A DNA stretch of 57,229 bases from CADCTB01 sp035494015 (GTDB lineage Bacteria > Actinomycetota > Acidimicrobiia > Acidimicrobiales > AC-14): positions 1 through 57,229 of the forward strand of contig DATJHJ010000050.1 of assembly GCA_035494015.1 (NCBI GenBank), written 5' to 3'. The translations under genes were made by a program, and so were the position numbers. This document shows positions 32,341 to 40,477 of this stretch, piece after piece; position 1 is the stretch's first letter; each line of letters opens with the position of its first letter. A model generated the notes under the pieces. It did not search any database and had not been told where the DNA came from. It saw nothing but the letters and a program-made list of their open reading frames with translations.

Positions 32341-32901
32341 CTACGGCCGCTCGTAGCGGAGGAGGACCACGCCGTTGCCGAAGGTCCGGGTCTCGGCCAG
32401 GCGGAGGTCGACCCGGCCCCCCTCCGGCGAGAAAACGGGCGTGCCCCGGCCGAGGGCGATGGGGTTGACGTACAGGCTGTACTCGTCGATCAGCCCGTGC
32501 CGCTCGAAGGTGGCGGCCAGGTCGGCGCCGCCCAGGGCCATGTCGCCGCCGGGCTGGGCCTTGAGATCCAGGATTTCCTCGGGCACGACCTCCCGCCGAA
32601 CGGTCGTGTTCCAGCCCGCCCGTTCCAGCGTGCGGGAGAACACGATCTTCGGCATGTCCCGCCAGATGCGGGCGAACTCGACGATGGGCGGCTCGCTGGT
32701 CGGGTCCTGGTCCGCCGTCGGCCAGAACCCGGCCATCAGCTCGTAGGTGACCCGCCCGTCGAGGAAGGCGCTCATGGCGGCCAGCCGCTCGTTGAAGTGC
32801 TCGTGGACTTCCTCGTCGACCATGTGCCAGCCGATGTCATGGTCCGGCCCCTCCATGAACCCGTCGAGCGAGACGGACATCATCACGACGATCTTGCGCA
32901 T
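32341..32901 (-). CDS. Dihydrofolate reductase-like (RibD C-terminal) protein
   Basis: 186 aa. MRKIVVMMSVSLDGFMEGPD is the typical opening of RibD C-terminal/DHFR-like proteins, followed by FLDGRVTYELMAGFW, GGADLAATFERHGLIDEYSL and NPIALGRGTPVF. They bind NADPH, but most are uncharacterised and do not make riboflavin. ATG at 32901 has CATACT 8 nt upstream. It diverges from the SRPBCC gene. Confidence 0.88.
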   Translation of the reverse strand: MRKIVVMMSVSLDGFMEGPDHDIGWHMVDEEVHEHFNERLAAMSAFLDGRVTYELMAGFWPTADQDPTSEPPIVEFARIWRDMPKIVFSRTLERAGWNTTVRREVVPEEILDLKAQPGGDMALGGADLAATFERHGLIDEYSLYVNPIALGRGTPVFSPEGGRVDLRLAETRTFGNGVVLLRYERP

Positions 32902-32909
32902 GGGCCCCG

Positions 32910-32915
32910 AGTATG
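32910..32915 (-). promoter_or_regulatory. -10 element of the DHFR-like gene
   Basis: CATACT on the minus strand ending 8 nt before the ATG at 32901. Confidence 0.4.
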
Positions 32916-32934
32916 CCGGGCCGGTGCAGAGTGG

Positions 32935-33390
32935 ATGGTGCCCACCTTGCGGTTCACGACGGAGATCGCCGCGCCGGTCGAGACGTGCTTCGACCTGTCG
33001 CGCAGCATTGACCTCCACCTGGAGTCCATGCTGGCGTCCCGGGAGCGGGCGGTCGGCGGCGTGACGTCGGGGCTCATCGGAGCGGGCCAAGAGGTCAGCT
33101 GGGAGGCGCACCACCTCGGCGTCCGGTGGCGGATGACGTCGAGGATCACCGAGTTCGAGCCACCCCACCGGTTCGTCGACGAGATGGTCCGGGGCCCCTT
33201 CGCCGCCTTCCGCCACGAGCACCGGTTCGCGGCCGCGGGCGAGGGTAGTGGCACGGTGATGACGGACGTGGTCGACGTCCGCATGGGATGGGGGCCGCTC
33301 GGGCCACTGGCCGACGTTTTCGCCGCCGCCTACCTCCGCCGCCTGCTCCGGATCAGGAACGCCGCCATCAAGGCCCGGGCCGAACGGTGA
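32935..33390 (+). CDS. SRPBCC family (START-like) protein
   Basis: 151 aa. The hydrophobic-ligand-binding fold is seen in LRFTTEIAAPVETCFDLSRS, then EVSWEAHHLGVRWRMTSRIT, EPPHRFVDEMVRGPFAAFRH and a C-terminal helix LADVFAAAYLRRLLRIRNAA. It overlaps the next gene (epimerase) by GTGA; in other genomes the two functions are often adjacent or fused, supporting a joint but unknown role. Confidence 0.82.
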   Translation: MVPTLRFTTEIAAPVETCFDLSRSIDLHLESMLASRERAVGGVTSGLIGAGQEVSWEAHHLGVRWRMTSRITEFEPPHRFVDEMVRGPFAAFRHEHRFAAAGEGSGTVMTDVVDVRMGWGPLGPLADVFAAAYLRRLLRIRNAAIKARAER

Positions 33391-34298
33391 AGGTCGTCAT
33401 CGCCGGAGGGGCCGGCTCTCTCGGACGGCGCATCGCCGCCGACCTGTCTTCACGGGGCGACGAGGTGGTGATCCTCACCCGCTCGCCCCGGCCCGCGCTG
33501 GCGTACCGCCAAGTCAGGTGGGACGGCAGGACGGTCGGCGACTGGGCCACCGAGTTGGCCGGGGCGGTGCTGGTGAACCTGGCCGGGGAGGTGGTCGACC
33601 GGCGGCCGACTCCAGCCAACGTCGAGCTGCTCAGGCGATCACGGGTGGAGCCGACCACCGCCCTCGCCGCCGCGGCCGCGCAGCTCGACGTGCCTCCGAC
33701 GGTCTGGATCCAGGCCAGCACGCTGGCCATCTACGGCGACGCGGGCGACGCCGTCCTCGACGAATCGTCCCCACCTGCCGACGGTCCCCCGCAGATGGCC
33801 GGGGTCGCTCGGGCGTGGGAGGAGGCGGCGGTCACCGCGCCCTCGACCCGGCAGGTCGTCCTGCGTACGGGCATCGTCCTGGACCGAGACAGCCCAGCCC
33901 TGGACCGCCTGGCCGGCCTGGTCCGCTGGGGCCTGGGGGGCCGTATCGCCAGCGGCCGCCAATGGGTGAGCTGGATCCACATCGCCGACTTCCTGGCCGT
34001 CATCCGTCGAGTGCAGCACGATCCCAGCCTCCACGGCATCGTCCACGTCACCAGCCCGAACCCGGTCCGCAACGCCGAGCTCATGGCCGCCCTCCGGAAA
34101 GTCATGCACCGCCCGCCGGCACCTCCCACGCCGGCGGCGCTGGTCCGCATGGGCGCAGTCGTCCTGCGCACCGATCCCGCCCTCGCCTTGACCGGTCGGC
34201 GGTGCATTCCCGCCCGGCTGTCGGAGGCGGGATTCTCCTTCGCCTACCCGACGGTCGACGAAGCCCTCGCCGACCTGCTCGGCCCGCGGTCGGCGTAA
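33387..34298 (+). CDS. TIGR01777-type NAD-dependent epimerase (YfcH-like)
   Basis: 303 aa. NAD(P)-binding GGAGSLGRRIAADLSSRG at the N-terminus; LVNLAGEVVDRRPTPANVEL, IQASTLAIYGDAGD and VLRTGIVLDRDSPALDRL mark this short-chain-dehydrogenase subgroup. In most of the family the characteristic N-terminal block is GATGFIG; here it is GGAGSLG. Function unknown; the coupling to the SRPBCC gene is typical. Confidence 0.88.
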   Translation: MKVVIAGGAGSLGRRIAADLSSRGDEVVILTRSPRPALAYRQVRWDGRTVGDWATELAGAVLVNLAGEVVDRRPTPANVELLRRSRVEPTTALAAAAAQLDVPPTVWIQASTLAIYGDAGDAVLDESSPPADGPPQMAGVARAWEEAAVTAPSTRQVVLRTGIVLDRDSPALDRLAGLVRWGLGGRIASGRQWVSWIHIADFLAVIRRVQHDPSLHGIVHVTSPNPVRNAELMAALRKVMHRPPAPPTPAALVRMGAVVLRTDPALALTGRRCIPARLSEAGFSFAYPTVDEALADLLGPRSA

Positions 34299-34312
34299 GG
34301 TCGGCGCCCGCC

Positions 34313-34318
34313 TAGGCT
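34313..34318 (+). promoter_or_regulatory. -10 element of the DksA/TraR-like gene
   Basis: TAGGCT ending 7 nt before the ATG at 34326. Confidence 0.45.
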
Positions 34319-34325
34319 GGTCCGG

Positions 34326-34748
34326 ATGGACAGCGACCAGGCCCGGCAGCGGCTGGCCGACGAGCGCGAGCGCCTCGTTGGCGTGCGGACGACCTTCGAC
34401 GAGGAGCATCTCAGCGACCAGTCGGAGAGCGACAGCGTCGGCGAGATCAGCTCCTACGACCAGCACCAGGCCGACATGGGTACCGAGACCTTCGAGCGGG
34501 AGAAGGATCTGTCGATCCTCGAGCAGGTGGAGGCCGAGCTGGCCGACGTGGAGCACGCCCTGCGCCGGCTCGACGACGGCACCTACGGCACCTGCGAGGT
34601 CTGCGGCAAGGTCATTCCGGACGAGCGGCTGGAAGCCATCCCGACCGCCCGGCTGTGCCTGGAGCACCAGGCCGAAGCCGAGCGCGAGGTGCGCATGGCG
34701 GGCGAGCGGGTCGACGTGGGCCCCGGGCAGGCGCCCGGTCTCGAGTAG
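34326..34748 (+). CDS. DksA/TraR-type zinc-finger protein
   Basis: 140 aa. An N-terminal coiled coil with acidic residues near its tip (TFDEEHLSDQSESDSVGEIS) leads into the zinc finger CEVC...CLEH at about residues 90-115. The fourth ligand position is His rather than Cys (CxxC-x17-CxxH), which differs from canonical DksA. The layout is like RNA-polymerase secondary-channel binders, although actinobacterial members are mostly uncharacterised. Likely cytoplasmic. Confidence 0.85.
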   Translation: MDSDQARQRLADERERLVGVRTTFDEEHLSDQSESDSVGEISSYDQHQADMGTETFEREKDLSILEQVEAELADVEHALRRLDDGTYGTCEVCGKVIPDERLEAIPTARLCLEHQAEAEREVRMAGERVDVGPGQAPGLE

Positions 34749-34761
34749 CCCCCAGCTCGCC

Positions 34762-36222
34762 GTGCGCAGGTCCGTCGTCGTCGGCGCCGGTGGCGCGGCC
34801 CTGCTGCTGGGGGCGACCGCGGTCGGGGCGGGCGTCGCCCTGTCCGACGACGACCGGCGGGTCCGGCTGGAGCGCCAGGCCCGGGTGTGGCGGCTGTCCA
34901 CCCGCCGCGCCGCCCACTGGGCCGTCCTCAAGGTCCGCGGATCCCGGGCCAGCGACGAGCGGCGGGCCCAGCTGGAGGAGCAGTTCGCCATCAAGACGGC
35001 CGAGGACGTGGCCAAGGTCCTGGGGGGCATGAAAGGGGCGATCATGAAGGCGGGCCAGATGGTCTCCTTCATCGCCGACGGGCTCCCCCCCGAGGCCCAG
35101 GCGGCCCTGGCCACCCTGCAGGCCGACGTGCCACCCATGGCCCCCAGCCTGGCCGAGGGCGTCATCCGAGCCGAGCTGGGTGCCGATCCCGAGAAGCTGT
35201 TCCTGGACTGGGACCCGGTGCCCGTGGCCGCGGCGTCGATCGGCCAGGTCCACAAGGCGGTCATGCCCGACGGCCGGCTGGTGGCGGTCAAGGTCCAGTA
35301 CCCGGGCGTCGACCGGGCCATCCGCTCGGACCTGGACAACGCCGAGTTCCTGTACGGGCTGTTTGCCTCCTTCGCCCTCAAGAACATGGACGTCAAGCCC
35401 ATGGTCGACGAGCTGCGGGCCCGCATGGGCGACGAGCTGGACTACCGGCTGGAGGCCCTCTGCCAGAAGGAGTTCGCCGACCGGTACCGGGGCCACCCGT
35501 TCATCCACGTGCCCGACGTGGTCCCCGAGCGCAGCAGCCGGCGGGTCATCACCAGCGACTGGGTGGAAGGGATCTCCTGGAAGGACTTCCTCGAGACGGC
35601 GACGGCAGAACAGAAACACACCGCGGCCGAGGTCCTGTTCCGCTTCGCCGAGGGGTCGATCTGGCACCACCGGGTATTCAACGGCGACCCCCACCCGGGC
35701 AACTACCGCTTCCACCCGGACACCGGCAAGGTCACGTTCCTGGACTTCGGCCTGGTCAAGCGGTGGAAGCCCGGCGAGCTGGAGGGGCTCAGCCCCATCC
35801 TCGACAACATCCTGGCCCAGGATCCCGAGGGCACGGTCAAGGCCCTGGTCCACTCGGGCTTCCTGCCGCCCGACCACGGGATCGCGGCCGAGCGGTTGTA
35901 CGAGTACTGCACCCTGCCGTACATCCCGTTCCAGCAGGAGGAGTTCACCTACTCCAGCGAGTTCGTGGGCCACACGCTGCAGCGCATGCTCGACCTCCAG
36001 GGCGAGTACAGCGACGTGATCCGGTCGCTGAACATGCCGCCCTCCTACGTCATCCTGGACCGGGTGGTGTGGGGGATGAGCGCGCTGTTCGGGCGCATGG
36101 GCGTGACCCACCGCTGGGGCGACCTGTTGGACGAGTACCTCCACGGCGCCCCCCCGTCGACCGCCCTCGGCCGGGCCGAGGCCGAGTGGCAACGCAGCCA
36201 GCCCCCCGCTCGGGCTCGGTGA
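34762..36222 (+). CDS. ABC1/UbiB-family atypical kinase
   Basis: 486 aa, GTG start 13 bp after the DksA-like gene. A hydrophobic N-terminal helix (VVVGAGGAALLLGATAVGAG) should anchor it to the membrane. The KxGQ motif is in MKAGQM, the alanine-rich loop in AAASIGQV, the catalytic segment is NGDPHPGN and the metal-binding DFG follows in FLDFGLVKR. UbiB proteins support isoprenoid quinone or lipid metabolism through an ATPase-like activity. The stop overlaps the next gene as GTGA. Confidence 0.9.
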   Translation: MRRSVVVGAGGAALLLGATAVGAGVALSDDDRRVRLERQARVWRLSTRRAAHWAVLKVRGSRASDERRAQLEEQFAIKTAEDVAKVLGGMKGAIMKAGQMVSFIADGLPPEAQAALATLQADVPPMAPSLAEGVIRAELGADPEKLFLDWDPVPVAAASIGQVHKAVMPDGRLVAVKVQYPGVDRAIRSDLDNAEFLYGLFASFALKNMDVKPMVDELRARMGDELDYRLEALCQKEFADRYRGHPFIHVPDVVPERSSRRVITSDWVEGISWKDFLETATAEQKHTAAEVLFRFAEGSIWHHRVFNGDPHPGNYRFHPDTGKVTFLDFGLVKRWKPGELEGLSPILDNILAQDPEGTVKALVHSGFLPPDHGIAAERLYEYCTLPYIPFQQEEFTYSSEFVGHTLQRMLDLQGEYSDVIRSLNMPPSYVILDRVVWGMSALFGRMGVTHRWGDLLDEYLHGAPPSTALGRAEAEWQRSQPPARAR

Positions 36223-37022
36223 GCCGGCGGAGAGCCGCCAGCGCCGCCGCGGGGTACCTGCGCAAGCACGCCTTCGTCCCCAAGTACGGGGCGGAGCAGC
36301 GGCTGTCGTTGGTCACCGACGACGGGGTACGCCTGGCCGGGGCCCGCCTGCAGGGGCCGCCGGACGCCATCGGCACGGTCGTCCTCGTCCACGGGTTCAG
36401 CCAGTCGTCGCGGATGCCTCGCATCCACGCCTTCGCCCACGAGCTGGCCCGCCGGGTGCATGTGATCGTCCCCGACCTGCGGGGCCACGGCCAGTCCGGC
36501 GGGGTCAGCAGCATGGGCCCCAAGGAGCCGCTGGACGTCAAGGCCGCGGTGGAGGCGGCCGACCCGTCGCTGCCGGTGGTGACGGTCGGGATCAGCCTGG
36601 GCGGGGCCGCCGTCCTGCTCCACGGGGGCACGTTCGGGGGCGTGGCCGGGGTGGTCGCCATCAGCGCCCCGGCATGGTGGGGGGCCTGGGACACGCCGGC
36701 CACCAAGCGCATCCAGCGCTACGCCATGACGGCGGCGGGGCGGCGGTTCCTGGCCGTGTTCATGCGCACCCGCATCGCCCAGGTGTGCGAAGGGGTGCCC
36801 CACGCCGAGGCCCAGGCCGCGGCCATCGCCCCGGCCTTCACCCTGGTCGTCGCCGACCCGAACGACCATTACTTCGCCGAGGAGCACCCCCAGACGATCT
36901 ACCGGTGGGCCAACGAGCCCAAGGATCTCTGGCTGATGCCGGGAACGGGGCACGGCACCGATCTGCTCAGCCCGGCGTTCACGACCCGCCTCCTGGACGA
37001 GCTGGACCGCAGGCTCAACTAG
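36219..37022 (+). CDS. Alpha/beta hydrolase
   Basis: 267 aa. Oxyanion region VVLVHGFSQSSRMPRI, nucleophile elbow GISLGGAAV (Ser), and the C-terminal MPGTGHGTDL with the probable catalytic His. Acid residue probably in FTLVVADPNDHYF. It is co-translated with UbiB (GTGA overlap), which hints at a lipid or quinone-related ester, but the substrate is unknown. Confidence 0.85.
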   Translation: MSRRRAASAAAGYLRKHAFVPKYGAEQRLSLVTDDGVRLAGARLQGPPDAIGTVVLVHGFSQSSRMPRIHAFAHELARRVHVIVPDLRGHGQSGGVSSMGPKEPLDVKAAVEAADPSLPVVTVGISLGGAAVLLHGGTFGGVAGVVAISAPAWWGAWDTPATKRIQRYAMTAAGRRFLAVFMRTRIAQVCEGVPHAEAQAAAIAPAFTLVVADPNDHYFAEEHPQTIYRWANEPKDLWLMPGTGHGTDLLSPAFTTRLLDELDRRLN

Positions 37023-37034
37023 CGTCCCACCGAG

Positions 37035-37871
37035 GTGGCGCTACCCCTGGAGAAACTCGGGACCCGGTACGACGCACGGACGGCGACGATCGACCCGGAC
37101 CGGGCGCGGGCCTACGCGGCTGCCACCAACGACGCCAACCCGGCCTACGCCTCGGGCGCCTACGCCCCGCCGGTCTTCGCCGTGGTTCCCACCTGGGACG
37201 CCATGATGGTCGCCCTCCACGACATGATCCCCGCCGCCGACCAGGTCGCCATGCTCCACGCCGAGCAGGACATGCACTTCCTGCGCCCCCTCGTGCCCGG
37301 GCGGACGCTGGTGACCTCGGCCGAGGCGTCCAGCCTGCGCGGCAGCCGGATGGGGACCCGCTTCACCATGCGGGTGGCCAGCGTCGACGGTGAGGACGGC
37401 GAGCCGGTCGTCGAGCAGTTCGCCACCATGCTCATCCGGGGGATCGAGCCGGCTGACGACGCCGGGAGCCCGCCGCCGTCCCACGCCTTCCCGCCCGAGG
37501 CCAAGTCGGCCAAGGTGGCCGAGGTGTCGACCGTCGTCGACCCTGACCAGGCCCGGCGGTACGCGGCGGCCTCGGGCGACGCCAACCCCATCCACGTCGA
37601 CGACGAGGCGGCCCGGGCCGTCGGCCTGCCCGGCGTGATCCTGCACGGCATGTGCACCATGGCGCTGTGCGCCAAGGCGGTGGTGGACTCGGTGGGCGGC
37701 GGCGACCCGACGAGGTTGCGGCGGCTGGCCGTGCGCTTCTACCGGCCCGTCTTCCCCGGCAACGACCTGGTGACCAGCCTGTACCGCGTCGGGCCGGGCG
37801 TGTTCGCGTTCGAGGCGAGCAGCGCGGGCAAGGTCGTCGTCCGCGACGGTCGGGCCGAGCTGGCCGGCTGA
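37035..37871 (+). CDS. Double hot-dog MaoC-like dehydratase
   Basis: 278 aa with two hot-dog domains. The N-terminal domain resembles the FAS1-like dehydratase half (AYAAATNDANPAYASGAYAP) and the C-terminal domain carries the hydratase motif YAAASGDANPIHVDDEAARA, then GVILHGMCTMALC. These enzymes hydrate or dehydrate enoyl-CoA/ACP. The stop overlaps the MoaD-fusion start (TGATG). Possible roles are fatty-acid or polyketide processing. Confidence 0.87.
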   Translation: MALPLEKLGTRYDARTATIDPDRARAYAAATNDANPAYASGAYAPPVFAVVPTWDAMMVALHDMIPAADQVAMLHAEQDMHFLRPLVPGRTLVTSAEASSLRGSRMGTRFTMRVASVDGEDGEPVVEQFATMLIRGIEPADDAGSPPPSHAFPPEAKSAKVAEVSTVVDPDQARRYAAASGDANPIHVDDEAARAVGLPGVILHGMCTMALCAKAVVDSVGGGDPTRLRRLAVRFYRPVFPGNDLVTSLYRVGPGVFAFEASSAGKVVVRDGRAELAG

Positions 37872-39004
37872 TGGCCAGCGTCCGGCTCTTCGCCGCCGCC
37901 CGGGAAGCCGCGGGCCGGGCCCAGGACGAGGTCGACGCCCCCACCGTGGGCGACGTCCTCGACGAGGCGTGCCGTCGCTACGGCGATCGCTTCACCCGGG
38001 TGCTGGGCACGTCTCGCGTGTGGGTGAACGGGCAGCCGGCCGACCGGGAGACCGAGGTGAGCGGGGACGACGTCGTCGCCGTCCTCCCGCCGGTGTCGGG
38101 TGGCGCCCGCACCCAGGCCGTGCCCGTGGCCGTGCCACCGCCACCGCCAGCTCCACCGGCCCGGCCGCCCGTAGTGCGGGGGAACCTGGCCCTCGTCCCG
38201 GACCTCCAGCCCGAGGCCGAGGACGGGGCCGACGGGGGTTCGTCGGTGGTCGAGCGCCCGCCCCTGGCCGTCGTCCACCACAGCGTCCGCCCCCACGGGC
38301 GGCTCGGGCTGGCCTGGGCCGTGCTCACCGTGGGGCTGACCGTCGCCGGCCCGGCGTGGTTGGGCGGCTGGTTGGCGGTGGCCGCGTTCGTGGCCGGGGC
38401 CCAGACGTGCGTGGTGTGGCGCAAGCGGGGGGAGCGGCCGCTGACCTTCGTGGCCGCGGCCGTAGCCGCCGGCCTGCCGGTGGCTGCGTCCTTCGACACC
38501 GAGGCCATGACCGCCGTCGTGGTGGCCGGCGTGCTGGTGGCCTTCGTGGCCCGCCTGCGCCGGCCGACCCGCGCCCCGTCCCGGGACATCGCCCTCACCG
38601 TCGCCATCGCCGTGCCCGTGGGGCTGGCGGCGGCGGCACCCGTCCTGGTCCGCCAGCACGGCATCGCCCCCACCCTGCTGCTGCTGGCCTTCGCCTCCAT
38701 GTACGACGCCGGGGCCTACCTGGTGGGCACGGGGGCGGCGTCGGCCTGGGAGGGGCCGGCGGCGGGCGTGGTCGCCCTCATCCCCCTCACCATCTTCGCC
38801 GCCGTGGTCCTGGTCCCCCCGTTCGCGGGGACCGAGCCGTTCCTGCTCGGCCTGATCGCCGCCGTGCTGACACCCTGCGGGCCGCTGGCCGGCTCCGCCC
38901 TGCTGGGGGACCGCACCGCCCACGCCCCCGCCCTGCGCCGGCTCGACTCCCTGCTCCTCATGGGCCCCATCTGGGCCTGGGTCGCCCTGACCCTGCTGCG
39001 CTGA
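37871..39004 (+). CDS. MoaD-like sulfur carrier fused to CdsA-like membrane protein
   Basis: 377 aa. Residues 1-78 are a MoaD/ThiS beta-grasp domain (VRLFAAAREAAGRAQDEVDA ... DDVVAVLPPVSGG) ending in the diglycine 77-78 that normally is the free, thiocarboxylated C-terminus. Here it continues through a Pro-rich linker (PPPPPAPPARPP) into about 250 residues with seven or so membrane helices. The end (LTPCGPLAGSALLGDR ... RRLDSLLLMGPIWAW) resembles the C-terminal region of phosphatidate cytidylyltransferase (CdsA), but the CdsA signature is degenerate. Either the MoaD part is cut off after GG, or the domain has another role. No frameshift joins the two parts. Confidence 0.75.
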   Translation: MASVRLFAAAREAAGRAQDEVDAPTVGDVLDEACRRYGDRFTRVLGTSRVWVNGQPADRETEVSGDDVVAVLPPVSGGARTQAVPVAVPPPPPAPPARPPVVRGNLALVPDLQPEAEDGADGGSSVVERPPLAVVHHSVRPHGRLGLAWAVLTVGLTVAGPAWLGGWLAVAAFVAGAQTCVVWRKRGERPLTFVAAAVAAGLPVAASFDTEAMTAVVVAGVLVAFVARLRRPTRAPSRDIALTVAIAVPVGLAAAAPVLVRQHGIAPTLLLLAFASMYDAGAYLVGTGAASAWEGPAAGVVALIPLTIFAAVVLVPPFAGTEPFLLGLIAAVLTPCGPLAGSALLGDRTAHAPALRRLDSLLLMGPIWAWVALTLLR

Positions 39005-39007
39005 CTC

Positions 39008-39057
39008 CGTTCTGGCTGCACGTACCCGCGCATGGGCGGTCAAGTGCAGCCGAAACG
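39008..39057. repeat. Palindromic repeat family B, copy 1
   Basis: 50 bp beginning 4 bp after the MoaD-fusion stop and ending 8 bp before the sodN stop. Arms CGTTCTGGCTGCAC and GTGCAGCCGAAACG, inner CCCGC/GGCGG. Identical in length to the copy at 55611-55660 with about 40 of 50 positions the same; both still fold. Confidence 0.75.
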
Positions 39058-39064
39058 AGGGGGG

Positions 39065-39484
39065 TTACCCCTTCTTGGTCTCCCAGAAGATGGTGTCGAT
39101 CTCGGCGATGAGGTCGAGGAGCTTCTGGCCGGTGGCGGGGTCCACCGAGCTCTTGGTGGCGCCGGCGGCCTTGGTGGCGTTCCAGAACAGCTCGTGCAAC
39201 TGGGGGTACTTCTCCAGGTGGGGCGGCTTGAAGTAGTCGGTCCACAGCACCCACAGGTGGTGCTTGCACAGGTCGGCCCGCTCCTCTTTGATGACGAGGG
39301 CGCGGGTCTTGAACGTCTCGTCGTCGGAGGCCTGGTACTTCTCCTGGGTGGCCTTCACCGACTCGGCCTCGATGCGGGCCTGGGCGGGGTCGTAGACCCC
39401 GCAGGGCAGGTCGCAGTGGGCGGAGACGAGCTCGGGGGGGCTGACCCGGTCCAGAATGGACAGCAGGCGGGAAACGACGGGCAT
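39065..39484 (-). CDS. sodN: Nickel superoxide dismutase
   Basis: 139 aa precursor. The nickel hook HCDLPCGVYDPAQARIEAES starts at residue 23, so a 22-residue leader must be removed to expose His1; the mature length of 117 equals that of Streptomyces SodN. It dismutates superoxide in the cytoplasm. ATG at 39484 has AAGGAG 7 nt upstream. The maturation protease sodX is encoded divergently next door, and copy 1 of repeat B lies at its 3' end. Confidence 0.96.
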   Translation of the reverse strand: MPVVSRLLSILDRVSPPELVSAHCDLPCGVYDPAQARIEAESVKATQEKYQASDDETFKTRALVIKEERADLCKHHLWVLWTDYFKPPHLEKYPQLHELFWNATKAAGATKSSVDPATGQKLLDLIAEIDTIFWETKKG

Positions 39485-39534
39485 GCCTAGGCTCCTTCGT
39501 CCGGATGAGACGGTCGACCCGACACTATCGAGTC

Positions 39535-39882
39535 GTGGCCGCCCTCATGACCGGATGGGCCATCTGGCGGTGGCGGCCGGTGGCCCGGGTCGAGGTGACG
39601 GGGGAGAGCATGCGCCCCGCCCTGCTGCCCGGCGACCGCCTGCTGGTGCTGCGCGGCCGCCGGTTCCGCCGCGGGGACGTCGTCGCCGTCACCGACCCCC
39701 GCCAGCCGGGCCGGACGATGGTCAAGCGGGTGGCGGGCCAGAGCGGGGCGGCGGTGACGGTCGTGGGCGACAACCCGGGGGCCAGCACCGACAGCCGCAC
39801 GTTCGGGCCGGTGCCGTCCTCGACCGTCCGGGGCCGGGCCGTCTACCGGTACTTTCCCGCCGATCGTCGGGGGCTCTTGTAG
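39535..39882 (+). CDS. sodX: Nickel-SOD maturation protease (S26 signal-peptidase-like)
   Basis: 115 aa from GTG at 39535 (an ATG at 39505 is possible, but CACTAT sits 6 nt before the GTG). Catalytic Ser in VTGESMRPALLPGD and Lys in MVKRVAG, then VVGDNPGASTDSR, as in S26 peptidases. SodX cleaves the SodN leader to expose His1 for nickel. Divergence from sodN with about 50 bp between starts suggests shared control. Confidence 0.92.
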   Translation: MAALMTGWAIWRWRPVARVEVTGESMRPALLPGDRLLVLRGRRFRRGDVVAVTDPRQPGRTMVKRVAGQSGAAVTVVGDNPGASTDSRTFGPVPSSTVRGRAVYRYFPADRRGLL

Positions 39883-39885
39883 CTT
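39880..39885 (+). promoter_or_regulatory. -10 element of the RsiG-like gene
   Basis: TAGCTT ending 7 nt before the ATG at 39893. Its first three bases are the sodX stop codon. Confidence 0.45.
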
Positions 39886-39892
39886 GGGACCG

Positions 39893-40426
39893 ATGTGGAG
39901 CGACGAGGCCGACCGAGTCCTGCAGGACGACTACCTCGGCGACCTGACCGCTCGCCCGATCGAGGAGGTGCGGGCCATGCGGGACGAGGTCCGGGGCATC
40001 GAGGACCACGTGTCCTACCGGCGCCGGATCATCCAGGGCCGGCTCGACATCGTGGCCAACGACCTGCGGCGCCGGGCCGCGGGGGGGTCCCCCGCCGACC
40101 TGGGCACCCTGGTCGAGCAGCTCCAGGGCATCCTGAGCGACAAGGGGCAGAGCGGGGGCACCGGCCGCCTGCCGTCGGGGCTGATCCCCCCCGAGGACGA
40201 CGTGACCGCCGATCTGGACCAGGTGGCCGGCCCCGACGTCCTGGGCGACCTGCCCGACCTGCCCGACGAGGTGGTGGCCGACCTGGCCCACAGCATCGGC
40301 GAGCTGGAGCGCCAGGTGTCGGACTACCGGCGGGGCCTGTTCGGGCGCATCGACATGCTCAACGCCGAGCTGGCCCGCCGCTACGGCAACGGCCTGGCCG
40401 ACCCCGGCGGGCTCCTCGCCCCCTGA
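39893..40426 (+). CDS. rsiG: RsiG-type anti-sigma factor with c-di-GMP motifs
   Basis: 177 aa. It carries the published RsiG signature E-x3-S-x2-R-x3-Q-x3-D exactly at E37-S41-R44-Q48-D52 (EDHVSYRRRIIQGRLD) and a second copy at E139-S143-R146-F150-D154, where Gln is replaced by Phe. In Streptomyces RsiG binds two c-di-GMP and holds the sigma factor WhiG. The two helices here are joined by an acidic/Gly-rich linker. No whiG is in the window. ATG at 39893 is chosen over TTG at 39884 for spacing to the -10. Family assignment from the motif is strong; ligand and partner are inference. Confidence 0.75.
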   Translation: MWSDEADRVLQDDYLGDLTARPIEEVRAMRDEVRGIEDHVSYRRRIIQGRLDIVANDLRRRAAGGSPADLGTLVEQLQGILSDKGQSGGTGRLPSGLIPPEDDVTADLDQVAGPDVLGDLPDLPDEVVADLAHSIGELERQVSDYRRGLFGRIDMLNAELARRYGNGLADPGGLLAP

Positions 40427-40477
40427 CCACCGGCCGCAACACGGAATCCCGGGCCGCTCGGTAGGGTTTGGTCCGTC

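Noticed and set aside
37871..39004. Frameshift joining two genes in the MoaD-CdsA-like fusion
   Set aside because: One uninterrupted frame with steady codon bias covers both parts; no internal start with good context is seen at the domain border.
39505..39534. ATG at 39505 as the sodX start
   Set aside because: It would leave only 20 bp to the sodN start and places CACTAT inside the coding region; GTG at 39535 fits better, but this is not certain.
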